A stretch of DNA of 64,000 nt from an uncultured Chloroflexota bacterium (GTDB taxonomy: Bacteria > Chloroflexota > Limnocylindria > Limnocylindrales > CSP1-4), in the NCBI GenBank assembly GCA_903822495.1, contig CAIJPD010000052.1, positions 1 to 64,000 of the forward strand, written 5' to 3'. Positions 10,338 to 19,034 of this stretch are shown one piece after another. The position numbers and the translations under genes are program-made. Each line of letters starts with the position of its first letter. Within the stretch, counting starts at the first letter, position 1. A model generated the notes under the pieces. The model was not told the DNA's origin. It saw nothing but the letters and a program-made list of their open reading frames with translations, and searched no databases.

Positions 10338-11903
10338 ATGTCAGCCACGGCCCAGTCCCGCCTCGCCACCGTCCTGGAGCGCTACGAGCCCGTCATCGGG
10401 ATCGAAGTCCACTGCCAGCTCCGGACCGTGTCCAAGATGTTCTGCGGCTGCTCCACGGCCTACGACGGCGCGGCGCCCAACACGCACTGCTGCCCGGTCT
10501 GCCTGGGGCTCCCGGGGGCCCTGCCAACGATCAACCGGCGGGCCGTGGAGCTGGTGCTCCGGGCCGGGGCCGCCATCGAGGGGACCACGCCGCCGGTCAC
10601 CCGCTGGGATCGCAAGAACTACTTCTACCCGGACCTGCCCAAGGGCTACCAGATCAGCCAGTTCGATCTGCCCCTGGCCGCCCATGGCCGGCTCACCTTC
10701 GACACCTCCCTCGGCCCCGTGACCATCGGGATCCGGCGCGCCCACCTCGAGGAGGACACCGCCAAGCTGATTCACGCCGAGGGTGCCGATGGCGGCCGCG
10801 TCAGCCTGGTGGACTTCAACCGGTCCGGTGCCCCGCTGATGGAGATCGTCACGGAGCCTGACGTCCGGTCCGCGGAGCAGGCCCGCCGGTATGCCGAGGA
10901 GCTCCAGCTCCTGCTCCGCTCCATCGGCGTGTCCGACGCGGACATGGAGCGCGGCCAGATGCGGGTGGAGGCCAACGTCTCGCTCCGGCCGGTGGGTACG
11001 CTGCCGTTCGGGACGCGCGTCGAGGTCAAGAACATGAACTCGTTCCGCTCGGTGGAGCGGGCCATCGAGTTCGAGATCGTGCGCCAGGGAGCCGCCCTGG
11101 ACGCCGGGGAGCGGCTGACCCAGGACACCCGGGGCTGGTCCGACGACCGGGGTGAGACGTACGTGATGCGGTCCAAGGAGGACTCGCACGACTACCGCTA
11201 CTTCCCCGAGCCGGACCTGCCGCCGCTCCGCGTGGATCCGGCCTGGCTGGCCGAGATCCGTGCCGGGCTGCCGGAGCTGCCGGCGGCGCGGCGCGTGCGC
11301 TACCAGGCGGAGCTGGGCCTCTCCGCGTATGACGCGGGCGTGGTCGCGGGGGACGCCGGGGCGACCGCGCTCTTCGAGGCGACCATGGACGCCGGTCGGT
11401 CTCTGGACACCGGGCGTCCCCTGGACGCCGGGCGTCCCCTGGACGCCGGGCGTCCCCTGGACGCCAAGCAGGTGGCCAACTGGGTGACCGTGGACTACCT
11501 GGGCCTGCGCAATGCCGGGGCCGCGGGGTCCACGATCACCGTCGATCCGGCCCAACTCGCCGCCATCGTGCGGGCCGTGGGCGAGGGGGCCGTCACGAGA
11601 GCGCAGGGACGACAGGTCCTCGCCGAGCACGCGGAGAGGGGCGCCTCTGCGGCCGCCATCATCGACGCGCGGGGCTTCAGGCAGATCTCCGATGCCGGTG
11701 CCATCGGCGCGGCCGTGGACGCCGTCATCGCGGCCAACCCGGCCGCGGTCGCGGACTATCGGGCCGGCAAGGCCCAGGCCATCGGCTTCCTCGTGGGCCA
11801 GGTCATGAAGAGCACCAAGGGCCAGGCGAACGCGGCGGCTGCCGGCGCCGCGATCCGCGAGCGACTCGACGGCGCGCCGAGCGGCGGGGCGACGGAGGGC
11901 TGA
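10338..11903 (+). CDS. gatB: Asp-tRNA(Asn)/Glu-tRNA(Gln) amidotransferase subunit B
   Basis: The tRNA-binding, kinase/transamidase subunit of GatCAB (521 aa; usual length about 475). The signature GIEVHCQL, the four-cysteine zinc cluster beginning FCGCST and ending HCCPVCLGLPG, the RKNYFYPDLPKGYQISQ motif and RVEVKNMNS are intact. The C-terminal half has the helical and YqeY-like tail domains. An extra low-complexity segment of repeated LDAGRP hexapeptides lies just before the conserved KQVANW and explains part of the added length. The ATG has no clear Shine-Dalgarno. Separation from gatCA by two genes is unusual but common outside Firmicutes. Confidence 0.96.
   Translation: MSATAQSRLATVLERYEPVIGIEVHCQLRTVSKMFCGCSTAYDGAAPNTHCCPVCLGLPGALPTINRRAVELVLRAGAAIEGTTPPVTRWDRKNYFYPDLPKGYQISQFDLPLAAHGRLTFDTSLGPVTIGIRRAHLEEDTAKLIHAEGADGGRVSLVDFNRSGAPLMEIVTEPDVRSAEQARRYAEELQLLLRSIGVSDADMERGQMRVEANVSLRPVGTLPFGTRVEVKNMNSFRSVERAIEFEIVRQGAALDAGERLTQDTRGWSDDRGETYVMRSKEDSHDYRYFPEPDLPPLRVDPAWLAEIRAGLPELPAARRVRYQAELGLSAYDAGVVAGDAGATALFEATMDAGRSLDTGRPLDAGRPLDAGRPLDAKQVANWVTVDYLGLRNAGAAGSTITVDPAQLAAIVRAVGEGAVTRAQGRQVLAEHAERGASAAAIIDARGFRQISDAGAIGAAVDAVIAANPAAVADYRAGKAQAIGFLVGQVMKSTKGQANAAAAGAAIRERLDGAPSGGATEG
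11385..11465 (+). repeat. 18-bp in-frame tandem repeat within gatB
   Basis: About four and a half copies of an 18-base unit (consensus CTGGACGCCGGGCGTCCC). Two copies are identical, one differs by one base, the first is more degenerate and the last is truncated. They encode repeated LDAGRP and insert in the linker before KQVANW. Because the unit is a multiple of three, copy-number change would keep the frame. Confidence 0.9.
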
Positions 11904-11905
11904 CG

Positions 11906-12178
11906 GTGGGGCTCCTCAATCTCATCGCATGGGGGGCCGGCGTGGTCCTCATTGCCCTCGGCTACCGACGGGCGCGAGGGCCGTGGCTGCGCTACCAGGC
12001 GCTCCGTGAGCAGGATGCCAACGTCGCCCGCTATGAGGCGTGGCGAGGCGGGCTCCGTGACACGGGCACCACCGGCGCATCGGTGGCCATGGCCATGCTG
12101 CGGCGCCAGGCGCAGGCCGGCGCGCTGATCGCCGTGGTCGGGTTCGTCCTGGTGATGGCCGGGTTCGCGCTGAAGTAG
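11906..12178 (+). CDS. Small two-helix membrane protein, unknown function
   Basis: A 90-residue protein with one hydrophobic segment at each end (residues about 3-20 and 70-88) flanking a charged central region rich in Arg and Ala. No recognised domain. The GTG start lies two bases after the gatB stop and GGAGGG is nearby, so it is probably translated from the gatB transcript. The following protease gene starts 12 bases after its stop. It could be an accessory membrane protein for that protease, but nothing in the sequence proves this. Confidence 0.65.
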   Translation: MGLLNLIAWGAGVVLIALGYRRARGPWLRYQALREQDANVARYEAWRGGLRDTGTTGASVAMAMLRRQAQAGALIAVVGFVLVMAGFALK

Positions 12179-12190
12179 GGGAGACCGGAC

Positions 12191-13033
12191 GTGGGTGGCC
12201 ATTCCCCCCGCGCGCCGCTCGTGACCTCCGCCGCCGACGTCCCCGGTTCCGGCCCGGCTCGGTCGACCCGCCGTCGCGTCTACGCCCTGGTGGGCCTGCT
12301 GCTTGGGATCGCCACGCTCGGGGTCGCCGTTGTCATCCTCCAGCCCCGCCGCAGTACCCCGGTCCACGACCCGCCGGTGCTCGCCGGCCAGCAGCTCTGG
12401 GGCGCGTGTGCCGGCGGGTTCTACGCCCGCCACGGGGAGACCATCGTGCTGACCTCGAGCGGTCACTGCACCAGCGAGGGCACTGTGGCGTATGACGCGG
12501 ACGGGGCCACCGTGCGGGGAGCCTTCGGCCCGGCCGCCCGTGATCCGTCGTGCCCGTACCCGGGGCACAAGTGCGCCTCGTCGGACATGAACTACCTGGT
12601 GGTCGCCCCGGCCCGGATCCCGTGGGGCCACCTGAACACCGTGGACCTGGGTTCCGCCGGATACCGGGTGATCCCGGCTGGCACGAGCCCGCTCGCCTGT
12701 GTCGACATCGCGGTCGGCGACCCGGTCGAGATCAATGGCCGGGACGTGTACCGCACTGGGGAGGTGGTCCAGAAGGGCGACTACCTCCACGACGAGGACG
12801 GCGACTACTTCCCCTGCATGATCGCGGCCCGCATCCGGGTGGCGGTGGGGGACTCCGGCGGGGCCGTGCTGGTGCGGGGCGTCCCGGCGGGGGTCACCAG
12901 CCGGAGCTTCGACGGGTGGCTCGGGTTCACGCCGCTCGCCGAAGGACTCGCCCAGCTGGGCCTTGAGCTCTGTGCGACACCCGACTGCGGGCTGCTGCCA
13001 CCCGGCGGCAATGGGGCAGGGCCTGCCGGGTAG
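12191..13033 (+). CDS. Membrane-anchored trypsin-like (S1) serine protease
   Basis: A 280-residue protein with an N-terminal transmembrane or uncleaved signal segment (residues about 35-55), then an extracytoplasmic domain. The chymotrypsin-fold triad can be read: His in LTSSGHC, Asp in SSDMNYLVV, and Ser in the canonical VGDSGGAV. Several cysteines (for example FPCMI, LELCATPDCG) may form disulfides. The domain resembles secreted alpha-lytic/streptogrisin-type peptidases, but no pro-region is evident. The GTG start follows the small membrane gene closely. No substrate or regulator is visible. Recognition rests on motif order rather than overall alignment. Confidence 0.75.
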   Translation: MGGHSPRAPLVTSAADVPGSGPARSTRRRVYALVGLLLGIATLGVAVVILQPRRSTPVHDPPVLAGQQLWGACAGGFYARHGETIVLTSSGHCTSEGTVAYDADGATVRGAFGPAARDPSCPYPGHKCASSDMNYLVVAPARIPWGHLNTVDLGSAGYRVIPAGTSPLACVDIAVGDPVEINGRDVYRTGEVVQKGDYLHDEDGDYFPCMIAARIRVAVGDSGGAVLVRGVPAGVTSRSFDGWLGFTPLAEGLAQLGLELCATPDCGLLPPGGNGAGPAG

Positions 13034-13079
13034 CCAGCGGCGGGGCTGGCGGAGGGGCCGGCCGCGCCGGGAACCGGGC

Positions 13080-13643
13080 TCAGCCGCGCAGCCGGTGGTG
13101 GTCAACCATGATGCAGCGGTCCATGACCACGTCGAGTCCGGCTGCGGCTGCGATCCGCGCCGCCTCCCAGCTGACGACGCCCTGCTGCATCCAGAGGCAG
13201 CCGGCACCGGCCGCGACGGCCTCGTGCGCGTGCGTCGGACACGCCGAGGCGCGCCGGAAGAGGTTCACGATCTCGAACGGGCCGGTGGCCGCGACCGCCT
13301 CGGCCAGCGTGGGGTAGGCGGTGACGCCATCGATCTCCGTCTCGTCGGGGTTCACGGGAACGGCGTCGAACCCGGTCCGGCGCAGGTAGCGGAAGATGCC
13401 CCACGACGGGCGACCCGGCCTGGCCGACGCCCCGATGACCGCGATCCGGCGCGCCCCCCGTAGCACTCGCTCGACGCCCGCCTCGTCCAGCAGCGGCACG
13501 GCCGTGGCGCGGCCCTCCTGCAGGTCCAGGATCTCGCGGGCGCGTCGTCGCTCCTCGCGGAGCCGGGCGGCCGCGGTCTCCGGGTCCTCCTCCAGCCACG
13601 TGATGGGCTGGGGCGTGGGTTGACTGGACGCCTCGTCGCTCAG
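13080..13643 (-). CDS. CoA-binding (YccU-like) protein, probable CTG start
   Basis: A 187-residue Rossmann-fold protein of the CoA_binding_2 family. The nucleotide loop is IAVIGASARPGRPS, and the family C-terminus DRCIMVDHHRL is present. Function in the family is uncertain; members bind CoA or related ligands. No ATG, GTG or TTG lies at the expected N-terminus. The best start is a CTG at 13643-13641 that overlaps the permease stop as CTGA, with GGGAGG seven bases upstream, giving the product LSDEASSQ... (initiated as Met). Initiation would be translationally coupled to the last gene of the transporter operon. Starting at a later internal GTG is the alternative and would remove a helical extension. 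Confidence 0.8.
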   Translation of the reverse strand: MSDEASSQPTPQPITWLEEDPETAAARLREERRRAREILDLQEGRATAVPLLDEAGVERVLRGARRIAVIGASARPGRPSWGIFRYLRRTGFDAVPVNPDETEIDGVTAYPTLAEAVAATGPFEIVNLFRRASACPTHAHEAVAAGAGCLWMQQGVVSWEAARIAAAAGLDVVMDRCIMVDHHRLRG

Positions 13644-14707
13644 TGCGTGGCCTCCCGCTCGTACGGCTGGCCGTCGGCCGCCGGGGCGACGCTGCGCCCG
13701 ACAACGCCGGCCAGGACGGCGATGGTGACCAGGTAGGGCAGGGCGGAGAAGACCTGCTCGGGGATGCTGGTCAGGATCTCCCCCAGCTGGCCGGGCGGCG
13801 GCGTGGTCCGGATCGCCGTGCCCAGGGCCCCCGACGCCGCAAACAGCAATGCGGCGCCAAAGGCCCCGATCGGGTGCCAGCGCCCGAAGATCATCGCCGC
13901 GAGGGCGATGAAGCCGCGGCCGTTCGTCATGCCGGTCTGGAAGGTGGTGCCGAAGTCGATCGTGAACCATGCCCCGGCGAGGCCCGCCAGCAGACCGCCC
14001 GCCAGCACGTTCTGGTAGCGCAGCCGGATCACGTCGATCCCGACGGTCTCGGCCGCCTTGGGGTGCTCGCCGACGGCCCGCGTGCGCAGACCCCAGCGCG
14101 AACGGAAGAGCAGCACCTGGAAGACAACGGCGATCACGATGGCTGCCATGGTGATGGGCCCCTGGGCCAGGACCATCCGGAAGAGCCAGCCGATGACGGG
14201 CAGATCAAGCAGCGCCTGGGGCGGGGCGAACGCCAGAAACTTGCCGCCCGATGGCTGCGACGTGCGGCTGAGCAACAGGTCCAGGTACGCGGTGACCCCG
14301 AACGCGACGATGTTGATGATCGTCCCGCTGATGATCTGGTCCGCCCGGATGCTGATCGAGAGCCAGGCGTGCACCAGGGAGAAGGCGACGCCCGTGGCCA
14401 GCGCGGCCGCCAGCCCGATGAGCAGCGCCGGCGTGACCCCGAAGAAGAAGCCGGGTTCCGCCGGGAACGCCTGGGCGGCCACCGATGCGACCAGCCACGC
14501 CGAGAAGGCGCTGGCCAGCATCATCCCCTCGATCCCGATGTTGACCACGCCGGACCGCTCGCTGATGACGCCGCACATGGCGCCCAGCGCCAGCGGCGTG
14601 GCGAGCGACAGGATCACGGGTCCGTTGACGGTGACCACGTTGAGCAGGAAGTCGAGGAGCTGCAGGACCAGGCCCAGCACCGGGATGTCGAACAGGCCGG
14701 TCAACAT
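13640..14707 (-). CDS. BMP-type ABC transporter permease (second)
   Basis: Integral membrane permease of the branched-chain/ribose superfamily, in the subgroup that pairs with BMP lipoproteins to import nucleosides or similar solutes (355 aa). About eight to ten hydrophobic segments are evident. Family motifs include NIGIEGMMLASAF near residue 60 and the GRGFIALAAMIFGRWHP segment near residue 270. Its ATG overlaps the stop of the first permease gene in an ATGA junction, so translation is coupled. Nucleoside or purine-related substrates are typical of this family; the actual ligand is not known. Confidence 0.92.
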   Translation of the reverse strand: MLTGLFDIPVLGLVLQLLDFLLNVVTVNGPVILSLATPLALGAMCGVISERSGVVNIGIEGMMLASAFSAWLVASVAAQAFPAEPGFFFGVTPALLIGLAAALATGVAFSLVHAWLSISIRADQIISGTIINIVAFGVTAYLDLLLSRTSQPSGGKFLAFAPPQALLDLPVIGWLFRMVLAQGPITMAAIVIAVVFQVLLFRSRWGLRTRAVGEHPKAAETVGIDVIRLRYQNVLAGGLLAGLAGAWFTIDFGTTFQTGMTNGRGFIALAAMIFGRWHPIGAFGAALLFAASGALGTAIRTTPPPGQLGEILTSIPEQVFSALPYLVTIAVLAGVVGRSVAPAADGQPYEREATH

Positions 14708-15855
14708 CAGGGCTTCCCCGTGCCGGAGCCGTACGAGCGGGTCACGGTCTGGAGCTCATCCAGCTTCGCGCGCGCGGCCTTGACCCGGAAGACGTAGCGC
14801 ACGATCACGTCGGCGGTCAGGAAGAACAGGATGATCCCCTGCAGGAGGTCGATCATCTGGACCGGCACGCCGGCCTTGACCTGCATCAGCGGCGCACCCG
14901 CGCGCAAGGCACCCAGGAGGAGCCCGGAGAAGAAGATGCCGCCCGGCGTGGCCCGACCCAGGAGCGCGACCGTGATGGCATCGAAGCCCACGTTGGTGGC
15001 ATAGGCGGCGGGCATGTAGCCCGAGACCCCGAGGATCTCGATGGCGCCAGCGAGCCCCGCCAGCATCCCGCCGACGGTCAGGGACAGGATCACGAGGCGC
15101 CGGGGTTGCATGCCGGCGTATCGGGCGGCGTCGGGGTTGGCGCCCACGGTGCGGATCTCGAAGCCGGTGGTGCTCCGGTAGAGGAGCCAGGAGATCGCCG
15201 GGACCACCACGAGGATCACCAGGATGCCGATGTGGGCCTCGTGCCCGGTGCCGACATTGAGGAAGGCCGGCAGCTCGGCGTTCTGGACATCCGGCGAGCG
15301 GGCGAAGGATGCGCCCTGTGCCCGGAGCGGCCCGGTGATCAGGTAGGAGATGACCTGGATGCCGACGTAGTTGAGCATGATGGTGGTGACCACCTCGTGG
15401 GCACCGGTGTAGGCCTTCAGGAGCCCCGGGATGAAGCCGTAGGCCGCGCCCGCCACCACGCCGGCGACGACCGACAGCGTGATCGCGACGATCGGCGACT
15501 CGTGGGCGAGCGCGGCACCGGCCGCCGCGGAGGCGACCGCGCCCATCAGGAACTGGCCCTGCCCGCCGATGTTGAACAGGCCCGCCTTGAACCCCAGGCC
15601 CACGGCCAGGCCGACGAGGATCAGGGGGGTGGCCGCCACCACGGTGTCGACCAGCGCGTTGACCGACAGCAGCGAGCCCTCGACGATCGCCGCGTAGGTC
15701 CGCAGCGGCAGCGACGGGTCGAAGTGGCCCGTGACCAGCGGGCTCGACACCAGCATGACGACGGCGCCGACGATGAAGGCCAGGAGGATGGCCCCGGCAG
15801 GGAGTGCGATGAGGCCACGGGCTCGCGCCAACGGGACGCGCAGGTCGATCCTCAC
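14707..15855 (-). CDS. BMP-type ABC transporter permease (first)
   Basis: Partner permease of the same importer (382 aa). The family signatures FNIGGQGQFLMGA and the VGFDAITVALLGRATP region are present, along with multiple membrane segments and a longer periplasmic loop than in the partner. The ATG overlaps the ATPase stop by four bases (ATGA), and its own stop overlaps the next permease start in the same way, so stoichiometric coupled translation is likely. The two permeases form a heterodimeric channel energised by the single double-domain ATPase. Confidence 0.92.
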   Translation of the reverse strand: MRIDLRVPLARARGLIALPAGAILLAFIVGAVVMLVSSPLVTGHFDPSLPLRTYAAIVEGSLLSVNALVDTVVAATPLILVGLAVGLGFKAGLFNIGGQGQFLMGAVASAAAGAALAHESPIVAITLSVVAGVVAGAAYGFIPGLLKAYTGAHEVVTTIMLNYVGIQVISYLITGPLRAQGASFARSPDVQNAELPAFLNVGTGHEAHIGILVILVVVPAISWLLYRSTTGFEIRTVGANPDAARYAGMQPRRLVILSLTVGGMLAGLAGAIEILGVSGYMPAAYATNVGFDAITVALLGRATPGGIFFSGLLLGALRAGAPLMQVKAGVPVQMIDLLQGIILFFLTADVIVRYVFRVKAARAKLDELQTVTRSYGSGTGKP

Positions 15856-17456
15856 GCCCGCGTACCTCCGGGCGCGGACCCGGGCACCGCGGCGCCCTGG
15901 GGTGCTCCAGGGGACGTCTCCTGGCCACCGGTCGCCATCAGCAGCCCGACGTGCTCGCGGCTGGCGGTGGGTCCATCCAGGATGGCCACCATCCTCCCGC
16001 GGTACATCACGCCGATCCGATCGGAGAGCTCCAGGACCTCGTCCAGCTCGGCCGACACCAGCAGGACCGCGGTCCCGGCATCCCGTTTGCGGACCGTCTG
16101 GCGATGGATGAACTCGACGCTGCCGACATCCAGGCCGCGCGTCGGCTGGTCCAGCACCAGCAGGCGAAGGTCGCGGTCGAACTCGCGGGCGACCACCATC
16201 TTCTGCTGGTTGCCCCCGGACAGCGTCCCGGCGGTGACCGTGGCCGACGGGGTCCGGATGTCGAACTCGCGGATGGCCTCCTCGGCCCGGGCGGCGATCG
16301 CCGCGTCATCGCGTACGCCGCGACGGGCGTAGGGCGGCGCGTAGTAGTCGGTCAGGACCAGGTTGTCGGCCAGCGCAAAGGAGGTGACCATGCCGAACCG
16401 GTGGCGGTCGGCCGGCACGAACGAGATGCCGTGCTCGTGCGCCTGGCGCGGGTCGGCCATGGTCACATCGTCGGCGCCCAGCCGGATCCGGCCCGCCGCT
16501 GGTCGGCGCAGCCCGGTGATGGCCTCGACCAGCTCGTCCTGGCCGTTGCCGGCCACCCCGGCGATCCCGAAGATCTCGCCGGCCCGGACCTCGAAGCTGA
16601 TGCCGTGGACCACTTCGCGCCCGCGGTCGTCACCGACATCCAGTGACTCCACCGACAGCAGCACGCCGGCCGGGTGGCTCTCGCCCCGATCGGCGACCAG
16701 TTGCACCTCGCGGCCGACCATCAGCTCCGCGAGGTCCTCCTCGTTGGTCTCGGCCGGCAGCCGCTCGCCGACTACGCGTCCCCGGCGGATGACGGTGATC
16801 CGATCCGCGATCTCGAGCACTTCGTACAGCTTGTGGCTGATGAAGATGATGCTGTGCCCCTCGGCCGCGAGGCGGCGGAGGACGGCGAAGATCTCCTTGG
16901 TCTCCTGGGGCGTCAGGACGGCCGTGGGCTCGTCGAGGACCAGGATCCGCGCCTCGCGGTAGAGCGCCTTCAGGATCTCGACGCGCTGCTGCCAGCCGAC
17001 GGACAGCCGCCCGACGGTCTCGTCCGGGTCGATCTCGAACCCGAAGCGCTGGCCCAGCTCGCGGATCCGGCGACGAGCCTCGTCCCGGTCGAGGAAGACG
17101 CGGTTGGCCATCGTCTCGGCGCCCAGGAGGATGTTGTCGGCGACGTTCAGGACGGGGACCAGCATGAAGTGCTGGTGGACCATGCTGATGCCCCGGGCGA
17201 TCGCGTCGCTGGGGCCCTTGATGGTGATGGGCTCGCCGTCGAGCAGGATCTCGCCCTCGTCCGGGCGGGTGAGCCCGTACAGGATGTTCATGAGGGTGGA
17301 CTTCCCGGCCCCGTTCTCGCCGAGCAGCGCGTGGATCTCGCCGGGCCTGACCGTCAGGTCGATCCGGTCGTTGGCGATGACGCCCGGGTAGCGCTTGGTG
17401 ATCCCGCGCATCTCCAGCGCGGGTGCGGTGACGGTGGGACCGGGGGAGGACGTCAC
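15852..17456 (-). CDS. BMP-type ABC transporter ATP-binding protein (two-domain)
   Basis: Cytosolic energy subunit with two fused ABC domains (534 aa), like RbsA/NupO. The first domain has Walker A LLGENGAGKSTLMN, a normal Walker B (LVLDEPTAVL) and LSVGWQQRVEILKA in place of the canonical signature. The second has a degenerate P-loop (IAGVAGNGQDEL, lacking the Lys-Ser/Thr pair) but an intact LSGGNQQKMVVARE signature and LLVLDQPTRGLD. This asymmetry is normal for the family, giving one functional composite ATP site. The start is a GTG; an internal ATG at ALEMRG is a weaker alternative. Confidence 0.93.
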   Translation of the reverse strand: MTSSPGPTVTAPALEMRGITKRYPGVIANDRIDLTVRPGEIHALLGENGAGKSTLMNILYGLTRPDEGEILLDGEPITIKGPSDAIARGISMVHQHFMLVPVLNVADNILLGAETMANRVFLDRDEARRRIRELGQRFGFEIDPDETVGRLSVGWQQRVEILKALYREARILVLDEPTAVLTPQETKEIFAVLRRLAAEGHSIIFISHKLYEVLEIADRITVIRRGRVVGERLPAETNEEDLAELMVGREVQLVADRGESHPAGVLLSVESLDVGDDRGREVVHGISFEVRAGEIFGIAGVAGNGQDELVEAITGLRRPAAGRIRLGADDVTMADPRQAHEHGISFVPADRHRFGMVTSFALADNLVLTDYYAPPYARRGVRDDAAIAARAEEAIREFDIRTPSATVTAGTLSGGNQQKMVVAREFDRDLRLLVLDQPTRGLDVGSVEFIHRQTVRKRDAGTAVLLVSAELDEVLELSDRIGVMYRGRMVAILDGPTASREHVGLLMATGGQETSPGAPQGAAVPGSAPGGTRA

Positions 17457-17486
17457 GTTCGGTGGCCCTGTGGGGGAGGGGACACA

Positions 17487-17522
17487 ACGAGCGGGCCGGC
17501 GCCGGAGGCGCGGCCCGCTCGT
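17487..17522 (-). terminator. Intergenic hairpin in the transporter operon (attenuator candidate)
   Basis: A perfect 12-bp stem (ACGAGCGGGCCG with its complement) encloses a 12-base loop that can pair four more bases. It lies in the 93-base gap between the lipoprotein stop and the ATPase start. No real T-tract follows on the minus strand, so it may be a leaky terminator or an mRNA-stabilising structure that keeps lipoprotein levels above transporter levels. Confidence 0.65.
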
Positions 17523-17549
17523 CCTGGTGGGGACTGAAGAGGGCGGGGG

Positions 17550-18659
17550 CTACTTGGGGATGTTGCAGCCGCCGAAGGCATTCTCGTCGCATGCCTTGAG
17601 CGTCCCGGCCTTCATCGCCGCGACGGCATCATCGATCAGCTTCTGCGTGGCGGGCGTGATCAGGCTGGCGGAATCGTGGAAGGGCGACAGGCCGACGTCG
17701 TTGCTGCCGATGTCGAGCTTGGCGGTCCCTGCCTTGAAGGTCCCGGCCTTGACCTTCTGGATCTGGTCGGAGACGTTCTTGGAGAGCTTCTTCTCGGCGC
17801 TGACGACGGTGCACTTGGCGGTGTCGGGCGTCGAGAGGAACTGGTCGACATCGACGCCGATGCCGTAGATCTTGGCGTCGCAGGCAGCCTGCAGGACGCC
17901 GTTGCCGGTCAGGCCGGCGACCTGGAAGAGGACGTCCACATCGGTGAACTTGGCCAGCAGCTGCTTGGCAAACGCGGTCCCGCCGGCGGGATCCGCGAAG
18001 GCGGCCTTGTCAGGCGCAGCCGAGATGTACTGCAGCTCGACCTTGATGGTGGACTTGACCGACTTGGCGCCGTTGGCGTAGCCGAGCATGTAGTTGGGGA
18101 CGGCGGGGACGGCAGCCGTGCCGCCGATGGCCGCGATGTGGCCGGACTTGCTGATGGAGGCCGCAACGATGCCGGCGAGGTAGCCGGGCTGCTGCTCCTT
18201 CCACTGGATGCCCACCAGGTTCGGCAGCAGCGCGGCCGCGTCACCCTTGCAGCCGAAGGTCGGATCCTCGACGCCCGCGGCATCCAGGCATGGCGACTGG
18301 TCGACGCCGATGAACTTGATGCCCTTGTTGGCCTTGGCGGCCTTGATGGTGTCCGATCCGGCGGCGAAGCCGACCGTGACGATCACGTCGTACTTCTGGT
18401 CCACGAAGGACTGGATGTTCTTGGCGATGTCCGCCGAGACGGAGCTGACCGCGGACTGGGGCGCCTGCGCGCCGATGGCGGTGGCGCCCGCCTGCGCGCC
18501 TTCCCACGAGTACTGGTTGAAGTTCTTGTCGTTGAGCGTGCCGACGTCGGTGACCAGACCGATCTTGAGCCCGGGGACCGGGGTGGCTGCACTGGAGCAC
18601 GCCGACGCGATGATCGCGACGACGGCGAGCCCCACCAGGGCGATCGACCGTGAGCGCAT
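17550..18659 (-). CDS. BMP family substrate-binding lipoprotein
   Basis: Extracytoplasmic ligand-binding lipoprotein of the basic-membrane-protein (BmpA/PnrA) family, which captures purine nucleosides or related solutes for the downstream importer (369 aa). A signal peptide of about 20 residues ends in a lipobox (IASAC), with Cys21 as the lipidation site. The mature part starts LKIGLVTDVGTLNDKNFNQ, the hallmark BMP N-terminus. An AGGAGG lies seven bases before the ATG. It is the first gene of the operon and is followed by a strong hairpin, a typical arrangement for making more binding protein than transporter. Confidence 0.94.
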   Translation of the reverse strand: MRSRSIALVGLAVVAIIASACSSAATPVPGLKIGLVTDVGTLNDKNFNQYSWEGAQAGATAIGAQAPQSAVSSVSADIAKNIQSFVDQKYDVIVTVGFAAGSDTIKAAKANKGIKFIGVDQSPCLDAAGVEDPTFGCKGDAAALLPNLVGIQWKEQQPGYLAGIVAASISKSGHIAAIGGTAAVPAVPNYMLGYANGAKSVKSTIKVELQYISAAPDKAAFADPAGGTAFAKQLLAKFTDVDVLFQVAGLTGNGVLQAACDAKIYGIGVDVDQFLSTPDTAKCTVVSAEKKLSKNVSDQIQKVKAGTFKAGTAKLDIGSNDVGLSPFHDSASLITPATQKLIDDAVAAMKAGTLKACDENAFGGCNIPK

Positions 18660-19034
18660 GGTGCCCTCCTGCTGTGCGCGAGCGCGTCCAGTTCGGGCGA
18701 GCTGCCCGTGGATCGCGATCCCGCGGTTGGCCGTCAGAGACGAGCCTTGAAGGCCATGCTACCGCCAACGGGCAAGTGCCGGGCAGCCCGAGGTTTGCCC
18801 GATGGCGGCGCCGTCGCCGCCCACGCGCGGCAGGCGTTGACCTCGCCGGTGGCCGCATCGGACTCGATCAGGTCCGTGAGATCGCGCGTCCGGCGGGTGA
18901 TCGAGTCGCCATCGCGGCGTGTCGGTTGAACCTCGACCCACGGCGCTGTCGGGACCATGACAAGGCCGCCCGGGCCGGGGCCGGCGGTGCGGGCGGCGCG
19001 GCATCTCGGCCCGCCCCGCTACCATTGGCCTTCC
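18660..19034. other. Divergent intergenic region between bmp operon and dnaE
   Basis: This 375-base region contains no supported gene. It should hold the bmp promoter (a TAGCAT hexamer on the minus strand at 18756-18761 is a weak candidate) and the dnaE promoter at its right edge. No purine riboswitch core or other known RNA motif was recognised. Confidence 0.5.
19020..19025 (+). promoter_or_regulatory. Putative -10 element (TACCAT) of dnaE
   Basis: GCTACCAT is placed so that nine bases separate the hexamer from the dnaE GTG. No Shine-Dalgarno is visible, consistent with a leaderless or very short leader transcript. The same GCTACCAT string precedes the TerB-like and ICMT-like genes. Confidence 0.45.
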
